A stretch of DNA of 64,000 nucleotides from an uncultured Lachnospiraceae bacterium. Lineage in GTDB: Bacteria; Bacillota; Clostridia; Lachnospirales; Lachnospiraceae. The DNA lies in assembly GCA_947173495.1 (NCBI GenBank), contig CAMWFQ010000022.1, positions 1 to 64,000 of the forward strand, written 5' to 3'. Below are positions 45,292-52,946 of this stretch, piece after piece; position 1 is the stretch's first letter; each line of letters starts with the position of its first letter. The translations under genes were made by a program, and so were the position numbers. The notes beneath the pieces were generated by a model. The model did no database searches, had not been told where the DNA came from, and saw only the letters and a program-made list of their open reading frames with translations.

Positions 45292-47331
45292 ATGAGACCA
45301 GAATGGACAGATTTTGTAGGCGGCAAGTGGGAAAACGAAGTTAATGTACGTGACTTCATTCAGAGAAATTACCATCCCTACGATGGAGACGAATCCTTCC
45401 TTGCCGAAGCTACACAGGACACAAAAGACTTATGGCAGATGGTACTTGATCTGCAGAAACAGGAACGTGAAGCCGGCGGCGTTCTTGACATGGATACCAA
45501 GGTTGTATCTACAATTACTTCACACGGCCCTGGTTATTTGGACAAATCCAAAGAAAAAATCGTTGGCTTCCAGACAGACAAACCTTTCAAGCGTTCTCTT
45601 CAGCCTTACGGCGGTATCAGAATGGCAGAGAAGGCCTGCGCTGACAATGGCTACGAAGTAGATCCTGAGATCAGCGAATTTTTCTCAACACACAGAAAGA
45701 CTCACAATGCCGGATGTTTCGACGCTTACAACGCAGAGATGAGAGCATGCCGTTCCGCTCATATCATCACAGGTCTGCCGGATGCTTACGGCCGCGGACG
45801 TATCATCGGCGACTACAGACGTGTTGCTCTGTACGGTATTGACAGACTGATTGAAGACAAGCAGGCTCAGAAGGATTCTACCGGACGTGTTATGACAGAT
45901 GATGTTATCCGTCTTCGTGAAGAGCTCTCCGAGCAGATGGTAGCTTTAAAGCTCATGAAGGAAATGGCTGCCTCTTACGGCTGTGATATTTCCAAACCCG
46001 CTTCTAATGTAAAAGAAGCAATCCAGGCTACTTATTTCGGATATCTGTGTTCTGTTAAGGAGCAGAACGGTGCGGCAATGTCCCTTGGACGTACCTCCAC
46101 CTTCCTTGACTGCTATGCAGAGAGAGATCTTGCCAACGGTACCTTCACCGAGCAGGAAATTCAGGAGTTTGTTGACCACTTCATTATGAAGCTGCGTTGC
46201 GTAAAATTTGCACGTACTCCCGAATACAATCAGATCTTCGCCGGCGATCCCGTGTGGGTAACCGAATCTTTAGGTGGTGTTGGCGTTGACGGACGTCCCA
46301 TGGTAACAAAGATGAGCTTCCGTTATCTGCACACACTGACCAACTTAGGACCCAGTCCTGAGCCCAACCTTACGGTGCTCTGGTCCACCAGACTTCCTGA
46401 GAACTGGAAGAAATACTGTGCTAAGATGTCTATCCAGACCTCTTCTATCCAGTATGAGAACGATGATCTTATGAGAGTAACCCACGGCGATGACTACGGA
46501 ATTGCCTGCTGCGTATCCTCCATGGTAATCGGTAAGGAAATGCAGTTCTTCGGCGCAAGAGCAAATCTTGCAAAATGTCTGCTTTATGCACTGAACGGTG
46601 GTATCGACGAAGTTACCAAGAAACAGGTTGGTCCCAAGTATCGTCCTGTGGAAGGTGATGTTCTTGAATACAATGATGTATACAGCAAATTCATCGATAT
46701 GCTCGAGTGGCAGGCTGATGTATACGTAAACACCCTGAACATTATCCATTATATGCATGACAAGTACTGCTACGAGAGAGCAGAGATGGCTCTTCATGAC
46801 AGAGATGTTAAGCGTTATTTTGCAACAGGTGTTGCAGGGCTTTCAATTGTAGCTGATTCCTTATCCGCTATCAAATATGCCAAGGTTGAAGTAATCAGGG
46901 ATGAAGATGGCATTATCGTTGACTTCAAGACCACTGGTGAATTCCCTAAATACGGCAATGATGATGACCGTGTAGACAGCATCGCTCAGGAAGTTGTACA
47001 CAAATTCATGACTGCTATCAGAAGACATCATACCTACAGAAATGGTGTTCCTACCACTTCTATTCTTACCATTACATCCAATGTAACTTACGGTAAGGCA
47101 ACAGGTAATACTCCTGATGGCCGTAAAAAGGGACAGCCTTTTGCTCCCGGCGCTAACCCGATGCACGGACGCGATACTCATGGTGCAGTAGCATCCCTCT
47201 CTTCCGTATCCAAGCTTCCTTTTAATGATGCGCAGGATGGTATATCCAATACGTTTACTATCATTCCCGGAGCGCTTGGCAAAGAGGACAAAGTATTTGC
47301 AGGCGATATTGAAGTTGATTTAAACAAATAA
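45292..47331 (+). CDS. pflB: Pyruvate formate-lyase core subunit lacking the glycyl-radical domain
   Basis: 679 residues aligned with ordinary pyruvate formate-lyase (about 750) from [20 protein letters not shown] onward. The catalytic Cys406-Cys407 pair (GIACCVSSM) and substrate motifs [16 protein letters not shown] and [20 protein letters not shown] are intact. The protein stops at [20 protein letters not shown], exactly where the linker to the C-terminal glycyl-radical domain should begin. RVSGYA is absent here and is encoded 260 bases downstream as a separate gene. The enzyme converts pyruvate and CoA to acetyl-CoA and formate; it must be completed in trans. Ribosome site GAGGAGG. Confidence 0.95.
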   Translation: MRPEWTDFVGGKWENEVNVRDFIQRNYHPYDGDESFLAEATQDTKDLWQMVLDLQKQEREAGGVLDMDTKVVSTITSHGPGYLDKSKEKIVGFQTDKPFKRSLQPYGGIRMAEKACADNGYEVDPEISEFFSTHRKTHNAGCFDAYNAEMRACRSAHIITGLPDAYGRGRIIGDYRRVALYGIDRLIEDKQAQKDSTGRVMTDDVIRLREELSEQMVALKLMKEMAASYGCDISKPASNVKEAIQATYFGYLCSVKEQNGAAMSLGRTSTFLDCYAERDLANGTFTEQEIQEFVDHFIMKLRCVKFARTPEYNQIFAGDPVWVTESLGGVGVDGRPMVTKMSFRYLHTLTNLGPSPEPNLTVLWSTRLPENWKKYCAKMSIQTSSIQYENDDLMRVTHGDDYGIACCVSSMVIGKEMQFFGARANLAKCLLYALNGGIDEVTKKQVGPKYRPVEGDVLEYNDVYSKFIDMLEWQADVYVNTLNIIHYMHDKYCYERAEMALHDRDVKRYFATGVAGLSIVADSLSAIKYAKVEVIRDEDGIIVDFKTTGEFPKYGNDDDRVDSIAQEVVHKFMTAIRRHHTYRNGVPTTSILTITSNVTYGKATGNTPDGRKKGQPFAPGANPMHGRDTHGAVASLSSVSKLPFNDAQDGISNTFTIIPGALGKEDKVFAGDIEVDLNK

Positions 47332-47367
47332 TTTTAAAAATAACCTAATTCCAGGAGGTACAATGCA

Positions 47368-47571
47368 TTGGATGACAAAAAAATGATTGATGATCTTGTA
47401 AAACTGCTTGATTCCGGTATGGCTATGGGTGTAGGCCATGTAAATGTGGACTATGACGAAGCAGAAGAGAATTCCAAGAATGTTCAGACCATGGGGTGCA
47501 CGGATTGCTCCAGAACTCCGCTGGCATGTAGCGTGCCTACCCTGGAAGAAGGTTTGGATGATTTTCGATAA
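47368..47571 (+). CDS. 67-residue cysteine-bearing relative of the glycyl-radical domain N-terminus
   Basis: TTG start with AGGAGG nine bases upstream, between the two pyruvate formate-lyase pieces. Residues 8-29 (DDLVKLLDSGMAMGVGHVNV) parallel [20 protein letters not shown] of the next gene. The radical-bearing half is replaced by a short cysteine segment, GCTDCSRTPLACSVP (Cys44, Cys47, Cys54), and an acidic end EEGLDDFR. No glycyl-radical motif is present. Well spaced in the operon, intact, and so very likely translated. It may be a docking or protective factor for the split enzyme, or a metal or redox protein; no characterised homologue is recognised. Confidence 0.8.
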   Translation: MDDKKMIDDLVKLLDSGMAMGVGHVNVDYDEAEENSKNVQTMGCTDCSRTPLACSVPTLEEGLDDFR

Positions 47572-47590
47572 TTAAAGGAGGTAAATTACC

Positions 47591-47833
47591 ATGGCAGCAA
47601 GTTCAGCACAGGTAGATAACTTAGTATCATTATTAGATGGCTACGCAACAAAAGGCGGACATCACCTTAATGTAAATGTATTAAACAGAGATATGTTACT
47701 GGATGCTCAGAAACATCCCGAGAACTATCCTCAGCTTACAATCCGTGTTTCCGGATATGCTGTTAATTTCATTAAGCTGACACCCGAACAGCAGGCTGAT
47801 GTTATTTCCCGTACATTCCATGAATCTGTTTAA
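47591..47833 (+). CDS. Autonomous glycyl-radical domain of pyruvate formate-lyase (GrcA-like)
   Basis: 80 residues matching the C-terminus of pyruvate formate-lyase: [51 protein letters not shown]. Gly55 of RVSGYA is the radical site made by the activase. It has its own AAAGGAGG site and ATG, 19 bases after the small cysteine protein. Escherichia coli GrcA/YfiD is a stress spare part of this type; here no full-length enzyme accompanies it and the core at 45292 has no domain of its own, so this is the obligatory partner. Shorter than GrcA, with no N-terminal extension. Confidence 0.94.
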   Translation: MAASSAQVDNLVSLLDGYATKGGHHLNVNVLNRDMLLDAQKHPENYPQLTIRVSGYAVNFIKLTPEQQADVISRTFHESV

Positions 47834-47876
47834 TCAGAAGTCTTAGAAACATCATAAAATAATCAGTAAAAGATGT

Positions 47877-47912
47877 AAACCCCTCCGGTCATACCAAACC
47901 GGAGGGGTTTTA
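47877..47912 (+). terminator. Terminator of the split pfl operon
   Basis: AAACCCCTCCGGT pairs with ACCGGAGGGGTTTT around an eight-base loop. In the 47913-47989 gap that follows, TTCGCGAAGCG and TTCGCAAAGCG recur 36 bases apart without evident role. Confidence 0.9.
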
Positions 47913-47989
47913 TTTAACAATAAGCTGGTTCGCGAAGCGTGGCAGCGTTTGTTTGATACCGGACAGTTCGCAAAGCGTTCTGCCCGCTA

Positions 47990-48223
47990 TTATTCATCAT
48001 TTAAATCCGACATTCTCTTTTCCCGCTGAAACTCCAGAATATCGCCCGGCTGGCAATCCAGTACATCGCATATTGCGTTCAGTGTAGAAAAACGGATGGC
48101 ACTGACTTTCCCTGTTTTGATATTGGAAAGATTCACATTTGCAATCCCAACCTTTGCTGCCAGTTCATTCAAAGAGATTTTCCTGTCCGCCATTACTCTG
48201 TCCAGTCTCAAAATAATTGCCAA
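47990..48223 (-). CDS. Small Cro/CI-type HTH regulator (YozG-like)
   Basis: 77 residues, a stand-alone helix-turn-helix: ISLNELAAKVGIANVNLSNI, STLNAICDVLDCQPGDILEF. TTG start with AAGGAGAG upstream. It is paired with a DUF2975 membrane protein gene 18 bases upstream, a frequent Firmicutes couple in which the membrane partner is thought to modulate the regulator. It sits between the split pfl operon and pflA. Confidence 0.88.
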   Translation of the reverse strand: MAIILRLDRVMADRKISLNELAAKVGIANVNLSNIKTGKVSAIRFSTLNAICDVLDCQPGDILEFQREKRMSDLNDE

Positions 48224-48241
48224 AGTTTATCACTCTCCTTA

Positions 48242-48805
48242 TTACAGGGTTTCATCAGACTGCCTTTGAAGTTCACAACCATATTCAAATATATTAATTA
48301 CACACCATGATGCCAGACCAATAAGTAAACCATAGCCCAGGCTGGACTGCAATACAAAAACAGTAATAAGAATAAAAGCTATTTTCAGATTTTTTACGAT
48401 TTGAGTCTGAAAGGGAGAATAACTCAGCATAAAGTCTCTAAACACCTTACTCACAAAGTGGAGCACTACTGCCATACACCCCAGGATTATCCCCAGCACA
48501 ATCGTATACACCCCTGTCGCCTCCGCGAACTGACCATTGCCAATCAGACTGCCTCCCAAATTACGAAGAGCCAGAGATGGTATAATATCCTCCTCCAGCA
48601 GATCCGTTATTACAGATTCTTTTGTCAGCGCACTGTTTATGATACTTCTGAACCCGATCACCATACATCCGGCTACGATCGAAATGCCCGAACATACTAT
48701 CAACAATATCTTAATGACATTCGTTACAATAAATGCTGCTCTGCTGCTTTTTTGTATTCTCTCAATTTTTAAATTTCTTTTCACTGATCTCCCTCTTTTC
48801 TCCAT
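48242..48805 (-). CDS. DUF2975 membrane protein
   Basis: 187 residues with four membrane helices (IVTNVIKILLIVCSGISIVAG, VYTIVLGIILGCMAVVLHFV, LKIAFILITVFVLQSSLGYG, LLIGLASWCVINIFEYG) in the DUF2975 arrangement. A GTG eight codons in (GGGAGA ahead) is an alternative start. Operon partner of the HTH gene at 47990. Function not known. Confidence 0.85.
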   Translation of the reverse strand: MEKRGRSVKRNLKIERIQKSSRAAFIVTNVIKILLIVCSGISIVAGCMVIGFRSIINSALTKESVITDLLEEDIIPSLALRNLGGSLIGNGQFAEATGVYTIVLGIILGCMAVVLHFVSKVFRDFMLSYSPFQTQIVKNLKIAFILITVFVLQSSLGYGLLIGLASWCVINIFEYGCELQRQSDETL

Positions 48806-48984
48806 GATTGCCTTTTACAGCCAGTCCGACTGCTTTCTCTACTATTAATAGTAATTGTAAATTACATGTTTGTCAATATATTTTTAATGTTTATCATTAT
48901 ATTTTTAATATTATTTATATAAATTGCTTCTCGGATTTTGCATGAATGGTAAATTAATACTGAAAAATAAATTTTCCGTGAACA

Positions 48985-49013
48985 TTGGATTTTTCTTTGT
49001 ATTCTGATATACT
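48985..49013 (+). promoter_or_regulatory. Promoter of pflA
   Basis: TTGGAT (48985-48990), 17-base spacer, TATACT (49008-49013), 30 bases before the start codon. The activase therefore has its own promoter, separate from the pfl operon. Confidence 0.7.
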
Positions 49014-49042
49014 ATAGGAGAAATAGAAGGGAGACATAAGTT

Positions 49043-49801
49043 ATGCAAGGTAGAATTCACTCTTTGGAAAGTTTTGGCACAGTAGATGGACCCGGCACAC
49101 GCTTTGTTGTCTTTGTTCAGGGCTGTCCCATGCGCTGTGCATATTGTCATAATCCTGACACCTGGGCTATGACCGGCGGCACTATGATGGAACCGGAGGA
49201 AATTTTCGAACAATATAAGCGAAATGAAAGTTTTTATAAAAATGGTGGTATCACTGTCACTGGCGGCGAGCCACTAATGCAGGTGGATTTCGTAACCGAT
49301 CTTTTTGCAATTGCCAAAAAGAACCATGTCCATACCTGCATTGACAGCTCCGGCATCGCTTTTAAGCCCGACAATAAAGTATTTATTGAAAAGCTTGACC
49401 GATTGATGAAATTAACCGATCTGGTCATGCTGGATATCAAGCATATTGATCCCGAGAAACATAAAGAGCTGACAGCACAGCCCAACGACGGTATTCTGGC
49501 TTTTGCCTCTTATCTGAATGAGAAGCATGTAGACATGTGGATTCGGCATGTCGTTGTTCCCGGTATTACAGATGATGAGGAATCTCTCTTTAAACTGGGT
49601 TACTTCATAGGACAGTTTTCCAACTTAAAAGCGCTCGATGTGCTCCCCTATCATACAATGGGAGAAGCCAAGTACGAAAAACTGGGTATTCCCTATAAGC
49701 TTGCGGGTGTTCCGGCAATGGATAAGGATAAAATCATAGATAAAAAAGAAGCTATTTTAAGAGGAATCCGTGCTCGCCGGGAAGAACACGTTTCTCACTA
49801 A
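49043..49801 (+). CDS. pflA: Pyruvate formate-lyase activating enzyme (radical SAM)
   Basis: 252 residues. The CX3CX2C cluster motif (Cys28, Cys32, Cys35 in GCPMRCAYCHNP) binds [4Fe-4S] and SAM; GGEPLMQ is the SAM-contact motif. The substrate-docking residues near the N-terminus (SLESFGTVDGPGTRFVVF) follow PflA closely. It abstracts a hydrogen from the glycyl-radical residue, here Gly55 of the separate 80-residue protein. Full length. It needs a low-potential electron donor, plausibly the ferredoxin encoded next. Confidence 0.96.
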   Translation: MQGRIHSLESFGTVDGPGTRFVVFVQGCPMRCAYCHNPDTWAMTGGTMMEPEEIFEQYKRNESFYKNGGITVTGGEPLMQVDFVTDLFAIAKKNHVHTCIDSSGIAFKPDNKVFIEKLDRLMKLTDLVMLDIKHIDPEKHKELTAQPNDGILAFASYLNEKHVDMWIRHVVVPGITDDEESLFKLGYFIGQFSNLKALDVLPYHTMGEAKYEKLGIPYKLAGVPAMDKDKIIDKKEAILRGIRARREEHVSH

Positions 49802-49915
49802 AATTCATAATATTTTAAAGATATTTTGCTTGTATTCCCTATCATTTTATATTAGAATAAATAGAAATTGATAATAAAATATCAATAAGAACTGACATAT
49901 AAGGAGGATATGATT

Positions 49916-50086
49916 ATGGCATATGTAATTAGTGACGCATGTATCTCTTGCGGTGCTTGTGCAGGACAGTGCCCTGTAGGCGCTATCAGCGAAGGAGACG
50001 GCAAGTTTGAAATTGATCCTAACACCTGCATCAGCTGTGGTTCCTGTGCCGGTGGATGCCCCGTAGGCGCAATTTCCGAAGAGTAA
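49916..50086 (+). CDS. 2[4Fe-4S] clostridial-type ferredoxin
   Basis: 56 residues with two CxxCxxCxxxCP sites: Cys9-12-15-19 and Cys38-41-44-48, in near-perfect internal repeats ([17 protein letters not shown] and [17 protein letters not shown]). A low-potential electron carrier in the cytoplasm. AAGGAGG is eight bases before the chosen ATG; another in-frame ATG two codons earlier is too close. Placement 114 bases after pflA suggests it supplies electrons to the activase, though it likely serves other enzymes too. An AT-rich promoter is probable near 49830-49860. Confidence 0.95.
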   Translation: MAYVISDACISCGACAGQCPVGAISEGDGKFEIDPNTCISCGSCAGGCPVGAISEE

Positions 50087-50097
50087 GACGAGAGCTT

Positions 50098-50131
50098 AAA
50101 GCGTTCAGTCAGACGACTGAACGCTTTTTTC
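50098..50131 (+). terminator. Ferredoxin terminator that contains the stop codon of the opposite gene
   Basis: AAAGCGTTCAGTC pairs with GACTGAACGCTTT around AGAC, followed by TTTTTT. The MerR-like gene on the minus strand ends at 50109, so its last codons lie inside the stem. Confidence 0.9.
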
Positions 50132-50903
50132 TTAAAAATCCTTTTGTCTCACTCTTTTCTTTGTTTTTATTCTTTTTGCTTTCCTGTTCTGTCTCCTCTG
50201 CAGCTTCCTTTCGGGCATTTTCCCGGCGCAGTTTTCTTCCTTTTCTTCCACGTTGATTATAGACCCTGAGAAGCTCATCTATCTTCTGGTAATGCTCCTC
50301 CTGCCTTCGTATCCTTTCCTCATCCTTAACTTCTTCTCTCTCTTCCTGAAGCCGAAACTGGTAGTCAAGTTCCTTTAACAGACTTTCCTTAATTTCCTGA
50401 CACATTTCCTCGTTATTACTCTGTACCGCCTCCATAATCATCTCCCTGAGCAACTGTTGCAGCCTGAAGCTCTTTTGTTCTTTGCTCTCCTCCTGGACCG
50501 CCATGGTTTTCCCTTCCATTGGCAAAAATTCTCCCTTTTTCACCATTACAACATGACGTGTATTCATATCTACCTCCCCCTGCCCGGACACTGTATCCGG
50601 CACTTTCTGTTCTTCTTGCGCATTACTTTCTCCCATTGCATTTTTTTCAAACAGAAGGACGGGCGATTGCAGATTTCCTCTTTTAAGCATATGACGTATC
50701 GCTTTCAGCTGCAGTCCCTGCTCCTTCAACTCCTTTACTCTTCTAAATTTAGTAATGTCATCTTCCGTATAATAGCGATGCCCCATCTCGTTTCTCTTCG
50801 TGGGGATCTCAAGCTCCTCTTCCCAATATCTGAGAACATGAGCCTCCACCTCCACTTGTTTCGCCGCATCTGAAATCATATAGATCTTTTCTGCCTGTGT
50901 CAT
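50109..50903 (-). CDS. MerR-type helix-turn-helix protein with long charged tail
   Basis: 264 residues from MTQAEKIYMISDAAKQVEVE. The N-terminal 75 residues are a MerR-like winged helix (AHVLRYWEEELEIPTKRNEM, GHRYYTEDDITKFRRVKELK). The centre is acidic/Gln-rich, then a helical stretch rich in Glu, and a very basic C-terminus (GRKGRKLRRENARKEAAEE). It resembles clostridial HTH proteins of the RacA/MerR-N group rather than metal-sensing MerR. ATG 50903 has AAAGGAG upstream. Target unknown; a chromosome-associated role is possible. Confidence 0.85.
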   Translation of the reverse strand: MTQAEKIYMISDAAKQVEVEAHVLRYWEEELEIPTKRNEMGHRYYTEDDITKFRRVKELKEQGLQLKAIRHMLKRGNLQSPVLLFEKNAMGESNAQEEQKVPDTVSGQGEVDMNTRHVVMVKKGEFLPMEGKTMAVQEESKEQKSFRLQQLLREMIMEAVQSNNEEMCQEIKESLLKELDYQFRLQEEREEVKDEERIRRQEEHYQKIDELLRVYNQRGRKGRKLRRENARKEAAEETEQESKKNKNKEKSETKGFLRKKRSVV

Positions 50904-51064
50904 AAGATAGCTCCTTTCTTGACTGAATGTATCATTTATCTGCATCATAATACAAAAAATTCTCAAAACTTTTATCAGACAGCTGTGTAATCCCGCAGGG
51001 AAGTTTTTCTTCCTTCCCGCGTGCCACCTTTAGCGGCCTGCTTCCTTTGCACGGGCCTGTGCAC

Positions 51065-51103
51065 AAAAAAAGAGAACCTGCCCCTATATGCCTGTCCTCT
51101 TTT
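51065..51103 (-). terminator. Terminator of the gdpP-rplI-dnaB operon
   Basis: Minus strand: an AGAGGAC/GTTCTCT stem around a GC-containing loop, followed by seven T, 25 bases after the dnaB stop. Confidence 0.75.
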
Positions 51104-51127
51104 GTAGTATCATTATCCTATGCAATT

Positions 51128-52468
51128 TTATTTCTGCAAATTTACGAACTTTGTATAGTCAGGAAGCCAGCCCAGTTCGATTGTTCCAATAGGACCATTT
51201 CTCTGCTTTGCAATAATCACTTCCGCAATGCCTTTTTTTTCTGAATCCTTATTGTAGTACTCATCTCTGTAAAGAAACATAACTACATCCGCATCCTGCT
51301 CTATAGCACCAGATTCGCGCAGATCTGAAAGCATCGGCCTGTGGTCCGGCCGCTGTTCCACCGCACGGCTGAGCTGAGAGAGCGCAACTACCGGCACATT
51401 CAGCTCCCTTGCCAGCGCTTTCAGCGAGCGGGATATATCTGATATTTCCTGCTGCCGGGAATCGCTTCCCTTTCCGCTTCCCGACATCAGCTGCAAATAA
51501 TCAATCACTACCAGCTGAAGATTATGTTCCAGTTTATATTTTCTGCATTTCGATCGAAGCTCGGAAATACTGATTCCAGGCGTATCATCGATGATCAGAC
51601 TGGATTTCCCAATTACGCCTGCGCTTTCAATCAATTTCTCCCACTCCATATCGGAAAGATTTCCTGTACGGAGATGCTGTGAATCCACTCTCGATTCCAT
51701 GGAAAAAAGTCGGTTCACAATCTGTTCCTTGCTCATTTCCAGACTAAACAAAGCAACTGTCTGCTCCAGCTTAAAAACAACATACTGAATAATATTCAGA
51801 AGAAAAGATGTTTTTCCCATTGAGGGCCTTGCTGCAAACAATACCAGATCCGAAGGCTGAAGTCCGGTAGTTTTATAATCCAGGTCAATGAATCCTGTAG
51901 CAATACCTGTTACATTTCCATGATTCTTGGACGCTCTTTCTATCCTGTCCATTGCATTCATCACAATCTGCCTGATCGGAACGAATTCTCCGGTATTTCT
52001 CCTCTGGATCAGTTCAAATACTCTTTTTTCCGTGTCCTCCAGAATTGTTTCAAGATTTTCCTTTCCTGTGTAACAGGTATTGGCTATCTCTTCATTTAAT
52101 CGAATCAGCTTTCGCAACGTTGATTTCTCTGCGACAATATTGGCATAATATTTTACATTTGCTGATGTAAGGAAGGTATTGATGAGCTCCTTGATAAATT
52201 CAAGACTGCTCACTTCCGGAGGAACGTCCTTCTCACGAAGTCTGTCCTGTAAGGTGATCAGATCCACTGGCTTTCCTTCATCATTTAATTCCACCATGGA
52301 CTCAAACACTACTCCGTATTGTCTGCTGTAAAAATCATCGCCGCATACAATCTCAGATGCCACTGCAATGGCTTCTCTGTCCATAATCATGGCGCTGATT
52401 ACTGACTGTTCCGCCTCAATACTATGGGGTAATATTCGCTTTATAAGCGCTTCCTCCGTCGTTGCCAT
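51128..52468 (-). CDS. dnaB: Replicative DNA helicase DnaB
   Basis: 446 residues. N-terminal domain LPHSIEAEQSVISAMIMDRE, linker helix, and RecA-like C-terminal half with Walker A ARPSMGKTSFLLNI, Walker B LVVIDYLQLM, and the arginine finger region RESGAIEQDADVVMFLYRDE. Hexameric helicase of the replication fork. Follows rplI by three bases, the common Firmicutes order gdpP-rplI-dnaB. Confidence 0.98.
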   Translation of the reverse strand: MATTEEALIKRILPHSIEAEQSVISAMIMDREAIAVASEIVCGDDFYSRQYGVVFESMVELNDEGKPVDLITLQDRLREKDVPPEVSSLEFIKELINTFLTSANVKYYANIVAEKSTLRKLIRLNEEIANTCYTGKENLETILEDTEKRVFELIQRRNTGEFVPIRQIVMNAMDRIERASKNHGNVTGIATGFIDLDYKTTGLQPSDLVLFAARPSMGKTSFLLNIIQYVVFKLEQTVALFSLEMSKEQIVNRLFSMESRVDSQHLRTGNLSDMEWEKLIESAGVIGKSSLIIDDTPGISISELRSKCRKYKLEHNLQLVVIDYLQLMSGSGKGSDSRQQEISDISRSLKALARELNVPVVALSQLSRAVEQRPDHRPMLSDLRESGAIEQDADVVMFLYRDEYYNKDSEKKGIAEVIIAKQRNGPIGTIELGWLPDYTKFVNLQK

Positions 52469-52471
52469 TGC

Positions 52472-52924
52472 TTAACCCTTCGTTTCTATCACTTTGACTT
52501 TCAGCTTGCCTGTCACCTTTGGATGGAGCTTTATGTTGACTTCAAATACCCCAAATCCCCTGAGCGGTTCCGGAAGTACGATCTTTTTCTTATCAATCTC
52601 TTTATTGCACTGCTCTTTATAACCCTGGGCTATTTCCCTGGATGAAACGGCGCCAAACGTTCTGCCGCCCTCCCCGGCCCGGATAGACAAGACTACTTCA
52701 TCCTTTTCCATCTCTGCAGCAAAAGCCTGGGCCTCCTCCAGCTGTTCCTTTGCAATCTTTGCTTCCCTGGCCTTCTGGAGCTTTAAGTCGTTCATATTCT
52801 TATTGTTCGCTTCTACTCCCAGTTTTTTGGGTAAAATATAATTTCTCGCATATCCATCATTAATATCTACCACATCACCCTTTTTACCAAGGCTCTTTAC
52901 GTCTGACATTAATATTACTTTCAT
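52472..52924 (-). CDS. rplI: 50S ribosomal protein L9
   Basis: 150 residues from MKVILMSDVKSLGKKGDVVD. The L9 N-terminal RNA-binding domain (DGYARNYILPKKLGVEAN), the long connecting helix and the C-terminal domain (GRTFGAVSSREIAQGYKEQ) are complete. ATG 52924 follows GGAGG by eight bases; the frame is open five codons further upstream. Confidence 0.98.
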   Translation of the reverse strand: MKVILMSDVKSLGKKGDVVDINDGYARNYILPKKLGVEANNKNMNDLKLQKAREAKIAKEQLEEAQAFAAEMEKDEVVLSIRAGEGGRTFGAVSSREIAQGYKEQCNKEIDKKKIVLPEPLRGFGVFEVNIKLHPKVTGKLKVKVIETKG

Positions 52925-52946
52925 TTTCTTATCCTCCATCCCGTCA

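Noticed and set aside
45292-47833. Split pyruvate formate-lyase as a sequencing frameshift
   Set aside because: Both later genes have their own ribosome sites and starts, and 260 bases including a distinct 67-residue gene separate the pieces; a single base error cannot explain this.
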